Positions 29,330-40,057 of a DNA stretch of 64,000 nt are shown here, piece after piece. The DNA lies in NCBI RefSeq assembly GCF_900698965.1, contig NZ_LR217725.1, positions 620,001 through 684,000 of the forward strand, written 5' to 3'. The notes under the pieces were generated by a model. It worked only from the letters and a program-made list of their open reading frames with translations. It was not told the DNA's origin and did no database searches. Position 1 is the stretch's first letter, and the number at the start of each line of letters is the position of its first letter. Position numbers and translations under genes: made by a program. The DNA comes from Erwinia_E haradaeae_A. GTDB lineage: Bacteria > Pseudomonadota > Gammaproteobacteria > Enterobacterales > Enterobacteriaceae.

Positions 29330-30094
29330 TTATTTTTTAATATTATTAAGAGATACACCTCTAATATAATGTAGTAAAACGGTTGCTAGAGTAGCTATCA
29401 ACCAGCTAAGTATAATGGCAGCTAACAAATCCCTTGGCCAGTGCATGCCTAACAAAAGTCGACTAGCCATGACAGCCACAGCCCAGCTGATTAGAATAAA
29501 GACAGAACAATAGCAATGACGTGACCAAAGAAGACCCGCCCCTAATAGTGCCCAGGTGGTAACAAATAGTGTATGCCCAGAAGGAAAAGAGAATTTACTT
29601 GCAGAAACCCAGTGATGTATTAAACAGGGCGGGATATTTATGTTATTAGACAGACCTTTATATAGTTTTTCTTGAAGCAGTTCTTCTTGGCACTCTGAAT
29701 ACTGTGGGTCACGATATGGACGTATTTGCATGGAGTAATTATCAGAAATCCATACGTCATAAGGACGAAGTGACTGAACTTGATTCTTTAATAGACTTTT
29801 TACACTCTGTCCAAAACATAAAACAGAAGTTAGAAATACTGATAGTAATAACATCGACTTCAAGCGAAATCTTAAGCAAAAGGAAAAATAACTGCAAAGA
29901 AAAATATTAGTTAAAATAATCCAAGGATATGTCGCAGATTCAGTAATCCAGAATACTAATTTAATGTTAGAACCCATATTGATGGGTTGCCATCGCCATC
30001 CAGATAGAACAACTGCTATCGGTACTAATAGTAACATCAACGTAGTTATAGTAATATATTTTAGAGTTTTTATCACAAAGACCTTATTATACAT
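29330..30094 (-). CDS. pgpB: Phosphatidylglycerophosphate/undecaprenyl pyrophosphate phosphatase PgpB
   Basis: PAP2-family membrane phosphatase acting on phosphatidylglycerophosphate and undecaprenyl pyrophosphate, so it links phospholipid synthesis with recycling of the peptidoglycan lipid carrier. The 254-aa product (E. coli 254) has the three PAP2 motifs: KSLLKNQVQSLRP, FPSGHTLF and SRLLLGMHWPRD, with catalytic histidines in the second and third. Membrane segments are clear at the N-terminus (LMLLLVPIAVVLSGW) and C-terminus. It is divergent from ribA, the ancestral arrangement, but the gap is expanded to 1.2 kb. Confidence 0.94.
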   Translation of the reverse strand: MYNKVFVIKTLKYITITTLMLLLVPIAVVLSGWRWQPINMGSNIKLVFWITESATYPWIILTNIFLCSYFSFCLRFRLKSMLLLSVFLTSVLCFGQSVKSLLKNQVQSLRPYDVWISDNYSMQIRPYRDPQYSECQEELLQEKLYKGLSNNINIPPCLIHHWVSASKFSFPSGHTLFVTTWALLGAGLLWSRHCYCSVFILISWAVAVMASRLLLGMHWPRDLLAAIILSWLIATLATVLLHYIRGVSLNNIKK

Positions 30095-31311
30095 AGACTT
30101 ACAAGATGTAATCTCATTTCGTGGAAATGATTAAAATTTGAAATTATATAAAGATTTCAATCTTAAATAGTTTTATATCATATAGTCTTTCTAGATAATG
30201 ACATAATTTTATTTAAAATATAAAATTCATACATGATCGTATCATACCATTGTATTATACAGAATATACCAATCTACTTTATAAGTACATGCTGTAATTC
30301 TTGTTATTGGTCATAATATGATATAATAAACTGCAGTTGGCAGCGGATTAAACGCTATTATTATTTAATATCTTACCTAATAATTATAAAGATATATTAG
30401 ATAACAGAGGGAATGAATATATTCAGATTTTCTAATATACTACATATCTATAGTATCTTTTAAGGTATTGATATATGCATAAAAATTAAATTTATCTATT
30501 TTCTTAGTTTGTAATCATGTATCAATCGATAGTTATGTCACGACATTATCAGAATAATTATTTTTATAATGTAGAATAATTTAATATAAATATATATAAA
30601 TATACATATTGCTAATTAAAATCTTAAGAAACAACACAATTATGACAATTCTTATCATCAAAACCACAAGATAAGTAAAATTTACATTAATCACATTGAT
30701 ATATATCATATTTTTTATCAAAGATAAAAACATCATATTATATTTTATAAATTTATAAAAAACATAACAGCTGTATCTAATCAAGCTGTTAATGGTTCAT
30801 AGATAAAGAGACCAAGCCAACATCTAAATATATGAATTATCGTTTATTATCTCTATACCACTATCAGAAGTGAGGTAATACTAAATCAGGTAATACTATA
30901 TTAAGATAATGTATAAAAATAATCTTCTTATTCTTTGCATAAAAAGTAAGATAAGCTCATAGACTTACATTATAAATTTAATTATGCTTGACTTATTAAC
31001 AAGATAAGGTAATTCATTTGATATCTAAAATATCCTGAAGATTAATAGTTGATGTAATATTTGATAGTTCTTTCTTATTGGAGGTGTATATCTTGACATA
31101 TATTAACATAGAAATATGAGTTATTACTCATATAACAGTAATACCCATGTAGATCCACAGAAGATCTGTATTATCAAATATATATGATATTGATGCTGAA
31201 TAAAACTAGTAATTTTAAAAACAGAACATGGTTTATTAATTATTGAGTATTGTTTATGATTAATACCTACACAATAAATCCGCGTAACATTAAGATTCGA
31301 TAGGGATGTAT
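30095..31311. other. Gene-free gap between pgpB and ribA (divergent)
   Basis: This 1217-base gap is extremely AT-rich. It contains a 15-base tandem duplication at 30873-30902 (aggtaatact units). A 67-codon minus-strand frame at 30581-30784 is low-complexity and not called. It must hold both promoters, which are not identifiable by eye. Confidence 0.6.
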
Positions 31312-31902
31312 ATGCAACTTAGACAAGTGGCAGAAGCCAATCTCCCTACGCCTTTTGGAGATTTTCTTATAGTTGGTTTTGAAGAACTAACTACTAGAAG
31401 GGACCACATCGCTTTAGTATTTGGTGATATATCTAACACACAGTCTGTTCTAGCGCGTGTTCATTCAGAATGTCTGACGGGAGATTCGTTATTTAGTCTC
31501 CGGTGTGATTGTGGTTTTCAGCTAAAGGAAGCAATCAAGCAAATTGCTACACAAAAAAATGGCGTGTTACTTTACCACCGCCAGGAAGGGCGCAATATTG
31601 GGCTATTAAATAAAATACGGGCTTATACTCTTCAAGATAAAGGATACGATACAGTAGAAGCCAATCATCAATTAGGTTTTGCAGCTGATGAGCGTGATTT
31701 CACTATATGCGCAGATATGTTTAAACTATTAGGAGTGCATCATATTCGACTATTGACGAATAATCCTAATAAAGTTAACAAACTCACTGCGGCTGGCATA
31801 AAAGTCATTGAGCGCGTACCTTTAATTGTTGGACGAAATCCTAACAATACTCATTATTTAGATACTAAGGCTATCAAACTTGGACATCTTTTCTCGCGAT
31901 AA
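31312..31902 (+). CDS. ribA: GTP cyclohydrolase II
   Basis: Opens GTP to 2,5-diamino-6-ribosylamino-pyrimidinone phosphate, the first step of riboflavin synthesis. The start chosen is ATG at 31312, with aggg 6 bases upstream and the family N-terminus MQLRQVAEANLPTPFGDF; ATG at 31306 would overlap that site. The product is 196 aa, the E. coli length. Zinc-binding cysteines lie in ECLTGDSLFSLRCDCGF, followed by the active-site YHRQEGRNIGLLNKIRAY. No other rib gene is in the window. B-vitamin synthesis is a common reason for insects to keep a symbiont. Confidence 0.98.
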   Translation: MQLRQVAEANLPTPFGDFLIVGFEELTTRRDHIALVFGDISNTQSVLARVHSECLTGDSLFSLRCDCGFQLKEAIKQIATQKNGVLLYHRQEGRNIGLLNKIRAYTLQDKGYDTVEANHQLGFAADERDFTICADMFKLLGVHHIRLLTNNPNKVNKLTAAGIKVIERVPLIVGRNPNNTHYLDTKAIKLGHLFSR

Positions 31903-33820
31903 ACAGTTTTTCTTTACTTTATTAAGAGCAGGAGATAATGTTTGGATGTAAGTAACAAAAATGTATATACTTGATTAGATTTTTATGCTATTTACTACGC
32001 ATCTTTATAGCAGCATCTAAGTACAAGCGTGATATGTTATTATCGAAGATGTTATTATTAGTAAATGGATATCAATAGAAATCGAAAACCCACAAAAATT
32101 AAGACAATATCCAATTCTTGGAGACTGTTAGTCTTTTCTGTAATATTCAACTATTACTATTCAATAGTATATCTAGTAGACGACTATTCTGTTTCATAGC
32201 TTATTTAGATCAAGATTCTTTCTAAACAAACCTTCCGTACTATATCATTGAGAATGATAAGATCTATCGATCTTTAACTATGCTTAATGTAACTGCACCT
32301 ATTTAGGCATTTTATAAGAATAATTTTTATGCTGAATAACGCATGTACTAAACCTATCACTATTCAGATAGGACAAAACTTGATCAAGTTCTGTCTCTGA
32401 TGTACATTCTGCCATAATACGAAATGTATTCTATAGAAATAACTATTAGCTTTAATTAGAGTATCTATCGTGTTCATCATTGTATAAAACTATACTAGTA
32501 AGAGGATTTAAACTAAACTTAATGTCAATTCCCAGCACAAAATTATTGTGAATCCATACCATATCATAAATAATCGTGATCAGGCGTTTTATTACCTATA
32601 TAGTAATGAATATTAAATAACATAATGAAGCACCAGAACCAATGAGATAGGGTTGATATATTTTACGAAACACTATTTTATTTAAATAAGCTAGCAATCA
32701 GTGAACCATGCTACGCCTATGTTATGATGCATAACACAGGATGATTGGTGATAGTGATATCCTCAATACAAGATGTATGTGTGATAAGTAAGATCACTAA
32801 CATATTATCTTGCTAAGATAATATGTTAGAAAACTATACAATAAGGTAGGCTTAGCTAATACTAAGCCCATAGGAATGGATGTTATATTTGAATACTTCT
32901 TGTTTATGAAACCATAAATTGTTTGGTGAATCATTCTACCATGATTAATCTTACTATAAATATGCATGTAATGATATATCATTAATCATGATTAATGATT
33001 AATGATTAATAGATCTGAATAATAATACAAAAAACGTGCAGTGCATTCCTAGCAGTACAAGCTTTTTAAGCTAAGGCATATAAAAAAACACTTGGACATC
33101 AAGCTTATCATATATATCTTGAATTTTCTTTCATTTCTATCCGTGCAAATCGCGCGATCTAGCTATACTTTCATAGTAGATACTTCCTATCTTCGTTTCT
33201 GTATTTTAAAAGAGACCAATATGTGATCTTTTCTTGTTAAGAGGTTACATCAAATCTCATGAGATGGGTCATTCTATCTTCATACAAATCTTATGAACAT
33301 CATAATGGTAATCACCTATCTTTATACTTTAATGCTGAGCATTAGACTAGATTAACTTTTAGAAATATTTTTATGTCACTCATGTGGTCATACAGACGAC
33401 TGCTATCTCCCTAATGTAATAAGACCTAATCCGATAGAAACATTAAGTTTGTATTGAGCAGACCATAAATAATACAATTATCTTAATATCAAGAAATCGC
33501 ATACTTTGTGACTTATATTTATTCACAAATACGTAGTCGTCATATATTGGTATATTTACCAGATAAAATTATCTTGTAATAATACGATAACAGATAGCCC
33601 TGATTTCATCTTAAATGCAAAAGTATAACAATACTCTATTGATTATTCTTATAAAATAACAAATCATACTATATGTTCCTCGGATATTATTAATTAATTT
33701 AAGAGAAGATCAAAGTATCTTATACTTGCTTTAAATAAGATTGTATCAGATCTCAGAAACAGACAAGTAACTGCAATCATTATAGACTAAAAGAGATGCA
33801 GTAAAAGATATAGGAAAAGT
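31903..33820. other. Gene-free stretch between ribA and mrcB
   Basis: A 1918-base stretch with no recognisable gene. A gattaat unit is repeated several times near 32983-33010. A 61-codon frame at 32797-32982 on the minus strand is not convincing. Confidence 0.6.
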
Positions 33821-36151
33821 ATGAGATGCAATAAAACCAGGGAACATCCTGTAAATAAATATTTTATGAAAATAATCATAAAATATTTATTTACAGGTAC
33901 TCTTATGATCATAGGATATGGTTTCTGGCTGGATTACAAAATTCAGTATCGTATCAACGGAAAGGTCTGGCGACTTCCGGCTGTAGTATATGGTCGCATC
34001 GTTACTCTGCAACCGAATATGCCGTACACTCAGAAAAATATGATCTCTCTACTAGAGGGAGCGCAGTATCGTAAGGTGATGAATTCCTTACATCTTGGGG
34101 AATTTACCGTAAAACAAAATAGTATTGAGATGATCCGTCGCCCTTTTGATTTTCCAAAAAGCCCGGAGGACGCAAGGCATATTTGCCTGACTTTTAATAA
34201 CAATTACCTAAAAACAATACACGACCTTGACAATGGTCGTGATTTAGGTTGTTTTCGTCTTGATCCTCGTTTAATTACCTTTATAAACACTCCAAATGGA
34301 GAGCAACGTCTCTTTTTAGCACGATCTAATTTTCCGGATCTTTTAGTTCAAACGCTACTAATTACTGAAGATCGTCACTTCTACCACCATCCTGGCATTA
34401 GTTTACATGCTATTGCTCGAGCTTTTTTAGTTAATATTATTGCTGGACACGCAATACAGGGTGGCAGCACTTTAACTCAGCAGCTGGTTAAAAATCTATT
34501 TCTAACTAATCAACGCTCACTATTACGTAAAGCTACTGAAGCCTATATGGCTATAATTATGGACGCACGATACGATAAAGATCGCATTCTTGAATTATAT
34601 TTAAATGAAGTCTATCTTGGTCAGATTGGAAACAACCAAATTCATGGGTTTCCTTTAGCAAGCCTTTATTATTTCGGTCGCCCTGTTGATGAACTCACTT
34701 TAGATCAACAAGCATTATTAGTTGCTATGGTAAAAGGTGCATCGCTTTATAATCCATGGCGTAATCCAGGTATAACATTAGAACGCCGTAATTTGCTATT
34801 ACGACTGATACGCAAACAAAATATTATAGATTCAGTATGTTTTTTAAAATTAAACGCTCGACCTTTAGGGGTTAATCCTGAAGGTAATCTTATCACTACA
34901 CAACCATCCTTTATGCAATTGGTTTATCATGAATTACAGGCTCACTTAGGTAACAAGATGCAAGATCTTTCTGGGGTTAAAATCTTCACTACCCTCGATC
35001 CATTATCACAAAATGCAGCTGAGGAGTCGGTAGAGGAAGGTATTGCACTCCTGAGAAAGGTAAAAAATCTTAATGATCTAGAAAGCGCAATGGTCGTAGT
35101 CGATCGCTTTACTGGAGAGATACGTGCGATGGTAGGTGGAAGTAATCCAAAGTTTCTAGGATACAATCGCGCGTTATATGCACGTCGATCAATTGGCTCT
35201 TTGGCAAAACCTGCTATTTATTTAACCGCATTTAGCAAACCAGAGTTGTATCGTCTCAATACTTGGATAGCTGATAACCCAATTCAGTTAAGACAGCTAA
35301 ATGGCCAAATATGGAGACCAAGAAATAATTCTCGATTATTTAGTGGCCATGTTATGCTAATCGATGCACTGACTTACTCGATAAATATCCCTGCAGTTAA
35401 TCTTGGTATGACATTAGGGCTAAATTCAATACTAGAGACATGGAGTCGGTTAGGTGTACCTAAAAATCAATTAAAACCTATACCCGCAATACTATTAGGT
35501 GCCTTAAATCTAACCCCAATCGAAGTTGCCCAAACATTTCAAACAATTGCAAGTGGCGGAAACCGCGGGCAATTATCAACGCTATGCTCAGTTCTTTCTG
35601 ACAATGGCACAGTGCTTTATGAAAGATTGCCACAATCTATTCGTAGTGTCTCACCTCAGGCTGCATATCTGACGCTGTATGCTATGCAGCAAGTAGTTGA
35701 TCATGGTACTGCGAGCACTCTCGGAGCCTTATATCCTGAAGCGCATTTAGCAGGAAAAACAGGGACGACTAATTATCTAGTAGATAGCTGGTTTTCGGGT
35801 ATTGACGGAAAAGAGGTAACCATCACTTGGGTGGGTCGTGATAATAACCAGACAACCCAATTATATGGTGTAAGTGGAGCCATGAAGATTTACCAGCTCT
35901 ACCTAAAGAAACATGCTCCATTCCCATTAACACTTGCTCTACCGGAAAATGTTGTGCTCATGCCAGTCAATTCTTTGGGTAAGTTTTCCTGTAAAAAAGA
36001 TACCATCAGTCGATACCTTCCGATATGGACAACTATGAATTTATATGAACTCTGCCAGAGTAGCAATCAACCTCAAAAAAAACATAGACACAACCTCTCT
36101 GCGCGAATGCACAGCATCTTTAAGTACTTCATTGCTGCGATCAATAAATAA
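33821..36151 (+). CDS. mrcB: Penicillin-binding protein 1B (bifunctional transglycosylase/transpeptidase)
   Basis: Polymerises lipid II into glycan strands and cross-links them. The 776-aa product corresponds to the short (gamma) form of E. coli PBP1B. In order: short cytoplasmic tail, one membrane segment (about 17-36), a UB2H-like region, the GT51 domain with catalytic Glu183 (TEDRHFYHHPGIS) and QGGSTLTQQLVKN, then the transpeptidase with S460-L-A-K463, S520-I-N522 and K646-T-G. The C-terminal tail is shorter and diverged. ATG at 33821 has aggaaaag upstream. A perfect 22-bp hairpin spans codons 10-26. Its activator LpoB is not in the window. Confidence 0.97.
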   Translation: MRCNKTREHPVNKYFMKIIIKYLFTGTLMIIGYGFWLDYKIQYRINGKVWRLPAVVYGRIVTLQPNMPYTQKNMISLLEGAQYRKVMNSLHLGEFTVKQNSIEMIRRPFDFPKSPEDARHICLTFNNNYLKTIHDLDNGRDLGCFRLDPRLITFINTPNGEQRLFLARSNFPDLLVQTLLITEDRHFYHHPGISLHAIARAFLVNIIAGHAIQGGSTLTQQLVKNLFLTNQRSLLRKATEAYMAIIMDARYDKDRILELYLNEVYLGQIGNNQIHGFPLASLYYFGRPVDELTLDQQALLVAMVKGASLYNPWRNPGITLERRNLLLRLIRKQNIIDSVCFLKLNARPLGVNPEGNLITTQPSFMQLVYHELQAHLGNKMQDLSGVKIFTTLDPLSQNAAEESVEEGIALLRKVKNLNDLESAMVVVDRFTGEIRAMVGGSNPKFLGYNRALYARRSIGSLAKPAIYLTAFSKPELYRLNTWIADNPIQLRQLNGQIWRPRNNSRLFSGHVMLIDALTYSINIPAVNLGMTLGLNSILETWSRLGVPKNQLKPIPAILLGALNLTPIEVAQTFQTIASGGNRGQLSTLCSVLSDNGTVLYERLPQSIRSVSPQAAYLTLYAMQQVVDHGTASTLGALYPEAHLAGKTGTTNYLVDSWFSGIDGKEVTITWVGRDNNQTTQLYGVSGAMKIYQLYLKKHAPFPLTLALPENVVLMPVNSLGKFSCKKDTISRYLPIWTTMNLYELCQSSNQPQKKHRHNLSARMHSIFKYFIAAINK
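33848..33897. repeat. 22-bp perfect inverted repeat inside the 5' end of mrcB
   Basis: Left arm 33848-33869 and right arm 33876-33897 are perfectly complementary with a 6-base loop (aaataa). It encodes residues 10-26 (P-V-N-K-Y-F-M to K-Y-L-F-T-G), at the start of the membrane segment. It lies 27 bases after the start codon, so the mRNA could fold here and slow ribosomes. An alternative in-frame ATG at 33866 would be buried in the stem. Confidence 0.9.
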
Positions 36152-36158
36152 TATTTAT

Positions 36159-36178
36159 AAAATATATCGATATATTTT
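36159..36178. repeat. 20-bp perfect palindrome after mrcB
   Basis: aaaatatatcgatatatttt reads the same on both strands. It starts 8 bases after the mrcB stop. The missing loop and pure AT arms make a terminator role uncertain. Confidence 0.7.
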
Positions 36179-39100
36179 GTCTTATGTATTCTACAATGGA
36201 AACGTTATTTTTTGTCTTAGGGGGGTTCTATGCCAGGATAGAGCAATGATATTTGTATAGATATACAATAGTGATGGAATATCACTTACTGCAGTTTCTG
36301 ATTATTTATAAGAATACTTTAAATGCTCTATTGATCAGTCAATAGTTTGATAAGGATTCAATGATTATGCAATATTTTTAAACAAATGAATTTTTATAAA
36401 ATACATAGTAACTCTTCTCTACTTATGATAATTAAAATAATTATAAGAATTCACTAATAAGCATGTCCAATAGAATGTAAACAATAGACTCAGTTTTGAG
36501 TATCTAGTTAAATTTTTAATCAAGTTTTTACACTGATATGTTAATTGGATAAACAATAATCGTATTATCTTCTATGATGATCATCATTACTACTTTAGTA
36601 TAGCTTTACTTGAAAAAATAGATAGCCTAAGGAATCTAGATGTTTTATAAAATGCATTTTAGACTGCAAAATCAGAAACCTGAAAATAAGTATATTAATC
36701 AGACCATCTACAGACATTATTAGTGCTTATAACTATGTACTTTTTCTAAAGCAATAATTATGCATTTCAAGCAAGAAAAATAATATTTTTCCTCTAAAGA
36801 ATAAAACCCGATGCATTCATCGATGCGTTTTGCAAACTTGGTTTGATGCGATGGCTCAATTTTGACATGATTAGAACGCGGTGATCCCTGAAGCCTTAAT
36901 TAATCACGCATTTCTTAGTAAGATTAGATCCTGAAATAGACATCATAATTATCATTATATATTGAATACTTCTGTTTTTGCTGAAGGTTAATCAATAATC
37001 TTTATGTGAGGCTATGTTCGAAAGATATCCCTTGACTCTGAAACTAGCTATATAGTCATCACTACTACGCCCTGCCCTGATAATTCTATTTATATGATGT
37101 GTATTATAAGAAATATCTATTGATTATTATTTTACTCAATTTAGCGTATTTGTTTTCTGGATTACTTAGCTTATTTTAAATATTTTCAGGTTCTAAATGC
37201 TATTCTGCTACTATTATCTTAGTGCTTCATTATAAATAGGGTCTGAATAATTTCTCATTGTGGTTGGTGCAATAACTCTAGTTTAGAATGAACCCTCATG
37301 CCAATGATTAATGCAAGTCCACACATTAGGTTCGTGATGTATTCTGATTACTGATGATCTAGTAGATAGCAGTAATGCCTGTGTCTCAATATCACAATAA
37401 TCCGATTAATAATTTATATCTGATAATCTACTCTATAATGTTCTTTTATGTCACGCAGTATAATTTTGTTTTGTAATAAAGTATTATTAATAATTACAAA
37501 ATTTTGACACTCTTGTTCAGGGGTGGGATTTGCGAGATATGGGAAATACTAATATAATCTCTCACCCTTGGGTAAAACGTAAACAAGTACTGTATATATT
37601 CTATGAGTAAGCATAACCTTACATTTGTTTTTTCTCTATATTAATTTCATACATTGTAGATGTGTTTGTAATACTCTCTATCGCACGATCAGCTAACTAG
37701 TATACTGTTTCTGCTAATCATTCTTTGTGTTTTCAAATTAAGTAATGGTAGTATCTACTAACCGTTGACTTTTAAAGCGACACTAGATGACTTTAGTACG
37801 ACCTGCACAGTACAGTAGGTTTTTATGCTTTTCCAAGTCCTAGATCTAGCTTTATCTTATTGTTTAGAACAGAAAGAATATAAAGTATATTCTTTAAGTC
37901 TTTAATACAAACCCTATAGATTTCTCGAATTTACTGTATTTTGGTATATATGTTACAAATTAGTTCAGAGATGCTACGCATTAGCACTGTAGAGTGCTAA
38001 TCTATTGATTAGAAAAATACAATAACTAACATATAACAATATCTAATATAATGCAGATATATTAGCAGTCTTTTGATGACTTATTGAAAAGATTTAACAT
38101 TCTGCACTATGCTATATTAGGATGCGTTTTTCCATAAGTATTTTTTATAATTAGTAATTAATAAGCCGCATGTGTTACAGCATAGCATGATAAACCTATG
38201 TTAAGATCCTATACTTTTCATAAAAGTAGATCTATATGCCTAACAAGCTACTTATTAGAAAGATCTACTGAATCAGTGCATACTTGCCACTAAGAGTAAT
38301 AAACGCGCTGTCTAAAATTGATTCATTTTCTTAGGTAAGGCAGTATAATCAAATATTTTCCCTGGATTACATGATCTTTTACATTATGTTGTACCGATTT
38401 TTATATACATAGCAGATGCCAATTATTCATTATCACTAGGTATTTTACCTTTACAGCTAGATTTGAATAGCGTTTTTTTATGTAAAATACTTCATCTATT
38501 GCGATCATTTTAATAACTAAAAGCTGTACATACTGTATTTAAGACCTCTTGGTGTTTGAACATAACGCAAACCATTAATATATCTGATCTCCACTAAAAT
38601 TCCGTCAATAATCATTGATATCTGATGTGATAAATTAACAAAATATTCTTTGACCATGGTATAAAATTTTAAATAGTATAGTGTGCTAAAAGTTAAAGCA
38701 AATAATTCAAAGTCATTGTATTACCTATATATGGCTGATAGTACATGCAGAAGACAGCATATCACGCGAATAATAATAGATAATTCTGACATGAATAGTT
38801 AAAACTGATCTAATCAATTGCGTTACAGTATTGTAATATCTGTATATATGCATAGCTGTGGTATATATTGGTCAAACTGAATAAATTTAAGTTATGACAA
38901 TACATAAGACAACACAACCTAATACATCTGTTTAGTAGGTTGACTCTACATGCGATTCCTCTGGTTTTTTTGAAACAAAAGATTGATAATCTTAATCATA
39001 AGTTTTTATTTATTATAAAAATTCTGATAGGCACCAACATAGAGGTTTTAGGAGAACTAAATACAAGTTTTTCTGTTCCTAAGGATTAGATAGAAACTGT

Positions 39101-39750
39101 TTCGGATCTACCTGAATAAATATCGATCAAAGTTACAAAAAATAATGTTATTAAAATTCTGAATATTTCACAAAAACTCTAAATGTTCTATATCACATAA
39201 AGTGAACTAATCTTATTGAAGAATCTTCTTATGATAAAATTACAGTATATGAATTTTCTAGGTTTACAAGATATGCATTTTGTCATACCCGTAGAGATCA
39301 TTTTTATATAGTCTCTTATCTTACATAGGAGCCTATGCTATAAAACCATGACCTATGTTATCTAATAATTATAAATCGTTAATAAATTAATCAGTATCAA
39401 ATTTATAGAAAACCCCAACCTATTGATCTTTATAACTAAAGATTTTTAGTGCTAAATACCGGTAGATATGTTGTACTAATGCCTAATTATATAGTATTTT
39501 TCTAGATTATATATTAGCGAAGCACATAAAGATTAGCATGAATTTTAGGACTCATTTAGTGATTACTATTCAGCGGTATTACGGAATATAGACACAGTCG
39601 AAAAATGTCAGGTGCTATTCTGTCAAATCTCTCTATGAGAGTCTATCACGGAAGCTACTAATGATTAATAATCATCGCCTCTTCTCAATACACTGAATTT
39701 GAATCATCTAAAAAGCTTTTCTATTGTAGCATATTAAAATACTGATTTTT

Positions 39751-39770
39751 TCATATCTTGTCATATCTTG
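39751..39770. repeat. 10-bp perfect tandem duplication
   Basis: The unit tcatatcttg occurs twice head to tail within the desert between mrcB and ppk. Confidence 0.8.
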
Positions 39771-40057
39771 CTAAGATAAAACTCTCTAAGCTATATTATT
39801 TATGTAATAAAATTACTTGTACGTATAATAATATATAAGCGTGCACTCAATTTATATCGGATTCTAATCGTATTGAGAAACATCCTATTGTTTATATCTA
39901 GACTCGACCACCCCTATAAGAGCATGTTTCCTAAGTAAAATTGATGTATATCAAAATTTTAGTACTCATATAACATCGTTTAAGGCTAAAATAGGACATG
40001 ATTAATGCAAATCGCAATATGTACTGATTGTCTTTATATTTTTATATAAAATCGTAA

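Larger units (their letters stand above)
36152..40057. other. 3.9-kb gene desert between mrcB and ppk (convergent)
   Basis: No frame with recognisable similarity on either strand over 3906 bases. In E. coli ppx follows ppk and would lie at the right end on the minus strand; nothing resembling exopolyphosphatase is seen. Contents noted: a 20-bp palindrome at 36159-36178, a G-rich patch at 37519-37543, and a 10-bp tandem duplication (tcatatcttg) at 39751-39770. No tRNA was recognised. Confidence 0.6.
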
